A stretch of DNA of 9,877 nucleotides from Competibacteraceae bacterium UBA2792 (GTDB lineage: Bacteria > Pseudomonadota > Gammaproteobacteria > Competibacterales > Competibacteraceae). How positions within the stretch are numbered: position 1 is the first letter of the stretch; every line of letters begins with the position of its first letter. Shown here one piece after another: positions 1 through 5,095 of this stretch. Below the pieces are notes generated by a model. The model made no database searches. It worked only from the letters and a program-made list of their open reading frames with translations, and was not told the DNA's origin. Both the position numbers and the translations under genes were made by a program. The DNA lies in NCBI GenBank assembly GCA_002352125.1, contig DEHU01000003.1, positions 1,635 to 11,511 on the forward strand. Direction: 5' to 3'.

Positions 1-461
1 CAATCCCGCCGTAGCCGCTCCAGCAACCAGTGCGGATGGGCGGTTCGCGCTTCTGGATCGTTCTCCAACGCCGCAGCGAGCTCCGCTCGTTGGCGCAAGA
101 CAGTGCGCAGCACTGCATTGATCAATCCTGCCGCCCACGATTTTCGCAACTGGCGAGCGGCGGTGACCGTTTCGGCAACGGCAGCATGTTCGGGAATCTT
201 CGAGCGCCACAACTGATAAAGGCCGACCAGCAGGAGCGCCCGGACGGTTTGCTCGGTCGATGCCAGCGGTCGCGTCAGCAGCCGGCCGAGCAGCGCCTGC
301 AACTGTGGTTGCCAGCGGCAGACGCCATAACAGAGCTCCCGCAGCAATCCGCAGTCGCGCGGAGCAACTTGATCCAAGGCCGGCGGCAATACCGTCGCCA
401 GCGAACGGCCTTCGCCCAGCACCTGACCCAGCGTTCGAGCCGCGACGGCGCGAACGTTCAT
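1..461 (-). CDS. rsmB: 16S rRNA (cytosine-967-C5)-methyltransferase RsmB, N-terminal part (cut by window edge)
   Basis: The frame starts with ATG at 461-459 and stays open to base 1, giving about 153 residues that begin [15 protein letters not shown]. It matches the N-terminal NusB-like RNA-binding domain of RsmB (Sun/Fmu): the [10 protein letters not shown] segment near residue 41, an [10 protein letters not shown] helix near 75, and an [10 protein letters not shown] helix near 109. The last visible residues, [12 protein letters not shown], correspond to the linker before the SAM-dependent methyltransferase domain, which lies outside the window with its catalytic cysteines. The family uses S-adenosylmethionine to methylate C967 of 16S rRNA; E. 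coli RsmB is about 430 residues, so roughly a third is seen. The start codon overlaps the fmt stop as ATGA, which suggests translational coupling in a def-fmt-rsmB transcript, the usual gammaproteobacterial order. The identification is firm; the function of the missing part is inferred. Confidence 0.93.
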   Translation of the reverse strand, partial: MNVRAVAARTLGQVLGEGRSLATVLPPALDQVAPRDCGLLRELCYGVCRWQPQLQALLGRLLTRPLASTEQTVRALLLVGLYQLWRSKIPEHAAVAETVTAARQLRKSWAAGLINAVLRTVLRQRAELAAALENDPEARTAHPHWLLERLRRD

Positions 462-1405
462 GTTGCGCCCAGCCGTCGGCCAATCAGCCGGCGGGCAGCC
501 AAAAACGCTGCGGCCGGCAACGGCCGACCGCCAGGCAGTTGTACCTCGGTCAGGCGCAGCACGCCGCCACCGGTGGCGACGACAATGCCCGCCGCTCCCT
601 CGCGAAGCACGGTTCCCGGCAATTCGGCGGTCGATTCTTCCTCGGCTTGGGCTCGCCAGATGCGCAGCGATTGGCCGTCCAGCCGGGTTTGAGCGACCGG
701 GTACGGATTGAACGCCAGCACCCGCCGCTCCAGCTCCAATGCCGGCTGGTTCCAATCCAGCTCGGTTTCCGTTTTTTCTAGCTTGGGGGCGTAGGTAGCT
801 CCAGCGTCGTCCTGAGGCGTTGGCACCAGAACACCGGACAACAGCACCGGCAACGTTTCCAGCAAAAGCTCCGCACCCAGCGCCGCCAGCCGATCGTGCA
901 GTTCGCCGCCGGTGATCCCGCGCGGAATCGGACAAGGCGCGCGGGCATAGACTGGTCCGGTGTCCAAACCGGCCTCCATGCGCATGATGCAAACACCGGT
1001 TTCGGCGTCGCCGGCCAGGATGGCTCGCTGGATCGGCGCCGCGCCGCGCCAACGCGGCAGCAGCGAAGCGTGGACGTTGACGCAACCTAGCCGGGGAATG
1101 GCCAGCACTGCCGGCGGCAGAATCAGGCCGTAGGCGGCCACTACCAGCAAATCCGGGGACAAGGCGGCCAGTTCGGCCTGGATGACCGGATCGCGCAAGC
1201 TGGCAGGCTGGTACACGGGCACATGGGCGGCCAGTGCCTGGGTTTTCACCGGGCTGGCCCGCGGTTGACGGCCGCGCCCGGCCGGCCGGTCGGGCTGGGT
1301 ATAAACGGCGACGAGCGAACAGCCGGTTTCCAACAAGACCTGCAAGCTCGGAACGGCGAAGCTGGGAGTGCCCGCGAAAATCAGGCGCGGCGAGGTGATC
1401 GTCAT
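458..1405 (-). CDS. fmt: Methionyl-tRNA formyltransferase
   Basis: A complete 315-residue protein, the usual Fmt length. It transfers the formyl group of 10-formyltetrahydrofolate to the methionine on initiator tRNA in the cytoplasm. The Rossmann-like N-terminal domain starts at [15 protein letters not shown] (residues 7-21). The catalytic triad of the family is visible as Asn110 and His112 in [13 protein letters not shown] and Asp148 in [10 protein letters not shown]. The SLLPRWRG signature (114-121) and the GRGRQ loop (43-47), which in E. coli Fmt contacts tRNA, are present. The tRNA-binding C-terminal OB-like domain runs from about 205 to the end ([11 protein letters not shown], then [11 protein letters not shown]). 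The gene lies 100 bp after def and overlaps rsmB by 4 bp. The ATG at 1405 is the only sensible start because the fold begins directly after it, yet the bases before it are C-rich with no purine-rich ribosome binding site. A perfect palindrome lies 25 bases upstream. Confidence 0.97.
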   Translation of the reverse strand: MTITSPRLIFAGTPSFAVPSLQVLLETGCSLVAVYTQPDRPAGRGRQPRASPVKTQALAAHVPVYQPASLRDPVIQAELAALSPDLLVVAAYGLILPPAVLAIPRLGCVNVHASLLPRWRGAAPIQRAILAGDAETGVCIMRMEAGLDTGPVYARAPCPIPRGITGGELHDRLAALGAELLLETLPVLLSGVLVPTPQDDAGATYAPKLEKTETELDWNQPALELERRVLAFNPYPVAQTRLDGQSLRIWRAQAEEESTAELPGTVLREGAAGIVVATGGGVLRLTEVQLPGGRPLPAAAFLAARRLIGRRLGAT

Positions 1406-1430
1406 GCGGTATGGGATCGGGCGGGGGCGT

Positions 1431-1452
1431 GCCCGGTTTCCGGAAACCGGGC
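1431..1452. repeat. Perfect 22-bp inverted repeat between def and fmt
   Basis: The half-site GCCCGGTTTCC is followed immediately by its exact reverse complement. In def-fmt mRNA it could fold as a 9-bp stem with a four-base CCGG loop, ending 25 bases before the fmt start codon. No T-run follows on the minus strand, so it does not look like an intrinsic terminator. It could be an mRNA-processing or stability hairpin, a translation-control element for fmt, or a copy of a dispersed genomic palindrome. The symmetry is seen directly; the role is not known. Confidence 0.6.
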
Positions 1453-1505
1453 GGCGCCAAGCGACGGAAAGGACGATGGGGTCGCGAAGCCGAGTTCGTC
1501 CATGC

Positions 1506-2018
1506 TCAGGACGCGCGCGCTTCGCAGCGGGCCTGTTTCTCCAGTTTTTTGCGAATGCGATCGCGCTTCAGCACCGACAGGTAATCCACGAACAGCTTGC
1601 CGTCCAGATGGTCGATCTCGTGCTGGATGCATACTGCCAGCAGGCCGCATGCGTCGAGCTCGAACGGCTCGCCATCGCGATCCAACGCGCTGACGCGAAT
1701 CCGCTCGGCGCGCTGGATCGTCTCGTAGTAACCCGGTACCGACAGACAGCCCTCTTCCGATTCGCACTCGCCTTCCCGCTCCAGCAAGGTCGGATTGACC
1801 AACACCAGCGGTCGATTTTTTTCTTCCGATACGTCCATCACCACGATTCGTTTCTGGACGTTGACCTGGGTTGCGGCCAAACCGATGCCCGGCGCCGCAT
1901 ACATGGTTTCGAGCATGTCGTCGATGAAAGCGCGCACGCCGTCGTCGACGGTTTCCACCGTCAGTCCTGGTTTGCGCAGTCGGGAATCGGGATAATGCAA
2001 TATGTTCAGTCGTGCCAT
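1506..2018 (-). CDS. def: Peptide deformylase
   Basis: A complete 170-residue metalloenzyme that removes the N-formyl group from nascent proteins as they leave the ribosome. All three family motifs are intact: GIGLAATQ (44-51), EEGCLSVP (88-95) with metal ligand Cys91, and QHEIDHLDG (132-140) with ligands His133 and His137 and catalytic Glu134. Length and motif spacing match E. coli Def to within a residue, placing it in the Gram-negative (type 1) class. The start [15 protein letters not shown] is canonical, and a GGAG (complement of 2024-2027) lies five bases before the ATG. It is the first gene of a def-fmt-rsmB transcript pointing left, divergent from the LysM lipoprotein gene. Its product and Fmt act at opposite ends of the same formyl-methionine cycle. 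Confidence 0.98.
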   Translation of the reverse strand: MARLNILHYPDSRLRKPGLTVETVDDGVRAFIDDMLETMYAAPGIGLAATQVNVQKRIVVMDVSEEKNRPLVLVNPTLLEREGECESEEGCLSVPGYYETIQRAERIRVSALDRDGEPFELDACGLLAVCIQHEIDHLDGKLFVDYLSVLKRDRIRKKLEKQARCEARAS

Positions 2019-2164
2019 GTCAGCTCCGCGAACGCCTCTTTCGATCGATCAGCTGTCTTTCGTGCGGAAATCATACGAGAAATTCCGGTATGGGAGCTAT
2101 ACTTTGCGCGATGGGGGTGATCCCCTGCACTCCCGCCCGTTCCTCCGAAGGATGAGCAAGGACC
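2019..2164. promoter_or_regulatory. Divergent promoter region between def and the LysM lipoprotein gene
   Basis: This 146-bp non-coding stretch should hold the promoters of both the leftward def operon and the rightward series. On the plus strand, TATACT at 2098-2103 is a good -10 candidate followed by a GC-rich stretch (TTTGCGCG). On the minus strand, TATGAT (complement of 2070-2075) is a second -10 candidate. Neither has a convincing TTGACA-like -35 at 16-18 bp, so both calls are tentative. If both are used, the two polymerase footprints would overlap. An AAGGA at 2158-2162 lies only two bases from the rightward ATG; GAAGGA at 2147-2152 is farther away. Confidence 0.35.
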
Positions 2165-3310
2165 ATGAACATCACGCGTTCTTCAAGGCTTTTCGGGACC
2201 GCCCTGTCGCTGGTGGCGGCGGTCTTACTCGGATCGTGCGCCCAAACGCCTTCCCGGCCCGAATCCGGTCCCACCACCGGCGGCGAACCTGCCTCGTTGT
2301 CGATGCCGGCCACGGCGGGAACCGGCACGGTCGCCGCCGAAAGGCCCATCGCGCTGCAATCCGATCACCCACAGACCTACACCGTGGTACCCGGCGACAC
2401 GCTGTGGTCGATCGCTCAACGGTTTCTCCAGAACCCCTGGCAGTGGCGGGACATCTGGCGGCAAAATCCCCAAGTTCGCAATCCTAATCGGATTTATCCC
2501 GGGGACGTGCTGCGGTTCAGCTACGATGCCAGCGGCAAACCGCAACTGGAAGTCGCCCAGCGCGAGGAGATCCCGCTGCTCAAGCTGTCCCCGCAGGTGC
2601 GGGTCGAAAGCCTGACCCAGCCGATTCCGCCAGTACCCCGCGACGCCATCGAGTCGTTTCTGACCCGTGCCGAGATCCTCAGCGACGCGAACTGGCGCAA
2701 GATGCCCTATATCGTGGCTGACGACGACGGCCAAGAAGTCTACGCCGATCGCGACCGGGTTTACGCTCGCGGCGGTAGATTCGACCAGCCGCGCTATCAG
2801 GTGTTCCATCCCGGCGAGGAATTGCGCGAGCCCGGTTCCGGCCGTTCCTTGGGAGTCCCCGGCATCTATCTGGGCCAAGCTGTCCTGGAACGGGACGAAA
2901 ACCCGGCCAGTTTCGTTCTGGCCAACACCGTCGCGCCGGTGCACGCTGGTGATCGATTGCTGGAGATCGAGCCAGAGCGCGAGCTTTACAGCTTCGAGCC
3001 GCACCCGGTTCCTCCGGATACCGAGGGCTTCATCATCGCCAAGCTGGATACCGACGTTACGCAAATCACTCAATACAGCAGCGTCATCATCAACCTGGGC
3101 GCCCAAGAAGGCATCGAACCCGGCCATGTCCTCGCCATCTTCGGCAAGCGCCGCGAAGTCACGGACCCGGTATCCGGCGACAGCGTCAAGCTACCAGGCG
3201 AGCGGGCCGGCTTGCTCATGGTCTACAAGGTCCACGATCTGGTCAGCTATGGGTTGGTGATGCAAGCCGAGCGTTCCATCCGCCTGCAGGATCGGGTGAC
3301 CACGCCCTGA
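2165..3310 (+). CDS. LysM-domain lipoprotein, TsaP-like
   Basis: A complete 381-residue envelope protein. The N-terminus is a lipoprotein signal peptide: basic residues, a hydrophobic stretch (about 10-21), then lipobox LGSC with Cys25 as the acylation site. Ala at +2 argues for the outer membrane. A Pro/Thr/Gly-rich linker leads to one LysM domain (about 71-119: YTVVPGDTLWSIAQRF to YPGDVLRF), which binds peptidoglycan glycan chains. The remaining 260 residues resemble the C-terminal half of the family that includes P. aeruginosa PA0020 and TsaP, including the segment IINLGAQEGIEPGHVLAIF (308-326). TsaP associates with the type IV pilus secretin in Neisseria and Myxococcus, where it is thought to anchor it to peptidoglycan. 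The gene's position between def and dprA is the same as PA0020's. The fold is sure; the pilus role is inferred, since no pilus gene is nearby. Its TGA overlaps the proposed CTG start of dprA. Confidence 0.88.
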   Translation: MNITRSSRLFGTALSLVAAVLLGSCAQTPSRPESGPTTGGEPASLSMPATAGTGTVAAERPIALQSDHPQTYTVVPGDTLWSIAQRFLQNPWQWRDIWRQNPQVRNPNRIYPGDVLRFSYDASGKPQLEVAQREEIPLLKLSPQVRVESLTQPIPPVPRDAIESFLTRAEILSDANWRKMPYIVADDDGQEVYADRDRVYARGGRFDQPRYQVFHPGEELREPGSGRSLGVPGIYLGQAVLERDENPASFVLANTVAPVHAGDRLLEIEPERELYSFEPHPVPPDTEGFIIAKLDTDVTQITQYSSVIINLGAQEGIEPGHVLAIFGKRREVTDPVSGDSVKLPGERAGLLMVYKVHDLVSYGLVMQAERSIRLQDRVTTP

Positions 3311-4437
3311 ACTGGAACACCTCGCTCCCGGCTGCCGATCCGGCTTGGCTGCTGGCGCTGCTGCGGGCGCCGGGCATCGGTCCGGCCCGGTTTGCCCGGT
3401 TGCTGGAACATTTCGGTACGGCGGCGGCCGCTTTGGCTGCCGGCCGGGCCGAATGGGCGGAGTTGGGTTTGCCGGACACCGCGCTCGATTACCTGCGCAA
3501 TCCCGACTGGCGGCGGGTCGAGCAAGATCTGGCTTGGCTGGAACGGCCTCGCAACCACCTGCTGCGACTGGACGATTCTCGCTATCCGCCGCTGTTGCGG
3601 CAAATCGCTTACCCGCCTCCTTTGCTGTTCGTCCACGGTGATCCGGATCGTCTGCGAGCGCCGCAACTGGCCATCGTCGGCACGCGCAACCCGACTCCGC
3701 TGGGCCGGGAAACCGCTCACCGGTTTGCGGCGCATCTGGCCGAAGGCGGCTTGATCATCACCAGCGGACTGGCGCTCGGCATCGATGCCGCCGCTCACCA
3801 GGGTGCGTTGGCTGGCGGTGGCCAGACCATCGCGGTGATGGGCACCAGCCTGGATCGGGTTTATCCCGCCAAACATCGGGATTTGGCCCACGCTATCGCC
3901 GAACGCGGGGCGCTGGTATCCGAGCTGCCCATCGGTACGCCGGCGATGGCGGAGAATTTTCCGCGACGCAACCGCCTGATCAGTGGGCTGGCGCTGGGCG
4001 TGCTGGTGGTGGAAGCCGCGACCCAAAGCGGTTCGCTGATCACCGCCCGGCAAGCGCTCGACCAGGGCCGGGAAGTCTTCGCCATCCCCGGGTCGATCCA
4101 CAATCCCTTGGCCAAAGGTTGCCATACGCTGATCCGTCAAGGCATGGCTAAACTGGTGGAAACCGCTACCGACATCCTCGAAGAGTTAGGTTCCCTCGCG
4201 GCCGTCGGTGCCGAGCAATCCGCCATCGCGACCGATGCAGCGACAGCGCCAAACGGTCTCGACGACGACTACCGGCAACTGTTGATCGCGATGGGCGATG
4301 GGCCAGCCGGCGTCGATATACTGGTGGAACGCTGCGGATTGACGGCAGAAGTGGTTTCCTCCATGCTGCTGATCTTGGAATTGGAAGGTTATGTGGCGGC
4401 CGTCCCCGGCGGCTTGTACTGTCGCCTAAAATCCTGA
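3307..4437 (+). CDS. dprA: DNA-processing protein DprA (Smf), probable CTG start
   Basis: The product binds incoming single-stranded DNA and loads RecA during natural transformation; in non-competent species its role is less clear. Numbered from CTG 3307 the protein has 376 residues, close to E. coli Smf. The N-terminal SAM/helix-hairpin-helix region is LLALLRAPGIGPARFARLL (15-33). The Rossmann-like DprA fold follows, with VGTRNPTPLG (124-133), SGLALGID (153-160), FPRRNRLISGL (218-228), SGSLITAR (241-248) and GREVFAIPGS (254-263). A winged-helix (DprA_WH) domain fills about 319-376. The frame has no ATG, GTG or TTG between its preceding stop (2950) and TTG 3400, and that TTG would delete the whole HhH region. 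CTG 3307 overlaps the upstream TGA as CTGA and has GGTGA (3295-3299) seven bases before it. The family call is sure; the start is inferred. Confidence 0.93.
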   Translation: MNWNTSLPAADPAWLLALLRAPGIGPARFARLLEHFGTAAAALAAGRAEWAELGLPDTALDYLRNPDWRRVEQDLAWLERPRNHLLRLDDSRYPPLLRQIAYPPPLLFVHGDPDRLRAPQLAIVGTRNPTPLGRETAHRFAAHLAEGGLIITSGLALGIDAAAHQGALAGGGQTIAVMGTSLDRVYPAKHRDLAHAIAERGALVSELPIGTPAMAENFPRRNRLISGLALGVLVVEAATQSGSLITARQALDQGREVFAIPGSIHNPLAKGCHTLIRQGMAKLVETATDILEELGSLAAVGAEQSAIATDAATAPNGLDDDYRQLLIAMGDGPAGVDILVERCGLTAEVVSSMLLILELEGYVAAVPGGLYCRLKS

Positions 4438-4474
4438 ATGCCAGTTCGTCGCCCTACGCTGGCGGCGGTCCCTC

Positions 4475-4500
4475 GCCCTCGCCGGATGACGAGGGCTTTT
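4475..4500 (+). terminator. Intrinsic terminator-like hairpin after dprA
   Basis: GCCCTCG (4475-4481) pairs perfectly with CGAGGGC (4490-4496) across an eight-base loop and is followed by TTTT (4497-4500). It lies 38 bases after the dprA stop and just before smg. The short T-run suggests partial termination, so some transcripts may stop after dprA while others continue into smg. The reverse strand has no T-run, so it would act on rightward transcription only. Confidence 0.6.
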
Positions 4501-4523
4501 GTGCTGCCAAGGTGAGCGTTGGA

Positions 4524-4994
4524 ATGAAAGAAAACGTGCTGGACGTGCTGATGTATCTATTTCAGAACTACATGGACGACGAAGCGGACGATGACCCCGA
4601 CCGCGAATCCATCCAGACCGAACTGTTGGCTGCCGGGTTTCCGTCGCGAGAAATCCAGCAGGCGTTCGAGTGGCTGGACAGCCTGACCGATCGGCAAGCG
4701 GCTCCGCTGCCGGTCAACCCCAGCTCCTGCCGCATTTACATCGAACCGGAATTGGCCAAGCTGGACGTGGAATGCCGGGGATTTTTGCTGTTTCTGGAAC
4801 AGAGCGGCGTCCTCAGTTCGGAAACTCGCGAACTGGTCATCGATCGCGTCATGGCGCTGGAAGCCGAAGACATTGGTCTGCAACAGTTAAAATGGATCAT
4901 CCTGATGGTGCTGTTCAACCAGCCCGGCCAGGAAGAAGCCTACGCCTGGCTGGAAGATCTAGTATTCGACGAAATCCCCGGCTACCTTCATTAG
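4524..4994 (+). CDS. smg: Smg family protein (DUF494)
   Basis: A complete 156-residue acidic cytoplasmic protein of the Smg/DUF494 family. The N-terminus VLDVLMYLFQNYMDDEAD matches E. coli Smg. The most conserved block is DVECRGFLLFLEQSGVLSSE (81-100), followed by TRELVIDRVMAL (101-112) and LKWIILMVLFNQPGQEEAYAWLEDL (122-146), and the chain ends in the typical LH. No catalytic motif is visible and the molecular function is unknown; the name only records the gene's position next to smf (dprA). I place the start at ATG 4524 because AAGGTGAG (4509-4516) lies seven bases before it. The GTG at 4512 in the same frame falls inside that ribosome binding site. The gene sits between dprA and topA, with hairpins on both sides. 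Confidence 0.93.
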   Translation: MKENVLDVLMYLFQNYMDDEADDDPDRESIQTELLAAGFPSREIQQAFEWLDSLTDRQAAPLPVNPSSCRIYIEPELAKLDVECRGFLLFLEQSGVLSSETRELVIDRVMALEAEDIGLQQLKWIILMVLFNQPGQEEAYAWLEDLVFDEIPGYLH

Positions 4995-5095
4995 GCACCA
5001 AAGGCGCGTCCTTCGCGCCGCTCCCGAATTCCCGCCCCTCCGGCGGGCTTTGAGCGGGTGGGCGCTCTTTCACCCCTGTTACCCACGCTAAGGTC
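4995..5095 (+). promoter_or_regulatory. smg-topA intergenic leader with three consecutive hairpins
   Basis: Three short inverted repeats follow each other in 101 bp. The first is GGCGCG with CGCGCC around a five-base loop (5003-5019). The second is CCCGCC with GGCGGG around five bases (5031-5047), followed by CTTT. The third is GAGCG with CGCTC around six bases (5052-5067), followed by TTT. Each T-run is too short for a confident terminator. The set could end smg transcripts, act as an attenuator ahead of topA, or stabilise RNA ends. I see no convincing promoter, and only AAGG two bases before the topA ATG as a ribosome site. Confidence 0.4.

Noticed and set aside
30..781. Long plus-strand open frames opposite rsmB and fmt
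   Set aside because: They are rich in Arg, Pro, Ala and Gln with no family resemblance, and lie antisense to well-identified genes; GC-rich DNA gives such frames by chance.
2041..2050. Short TCGATCGATC palindrome in the divergent region
   Set aside because: An 8-bp symmetric sequence is expected by chance in GC-rich DNA, and it is not placed clearly against a promoter element.
1368..2120. A 250-residue plus-strand frame opposite def
   Set aside because: It covers an intact def gene with all catalytic motifs, has no recognisable domain, and no ribosome binding site was evident.
2225..4140. Minus-strand frames of about 300 residues opposite the lipoprotein gene and dprA
   Set aside because: They mirror strongly conserved coding sequence on the plus strand and show no domain features of their own.
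4512..4523. GTG 4512 as the smg start
   Set aside because: It falls inside the AAGGTGAG ribosome site of the ATG at 4524, and Smg proteins begin close to the DVLMYLF motif.
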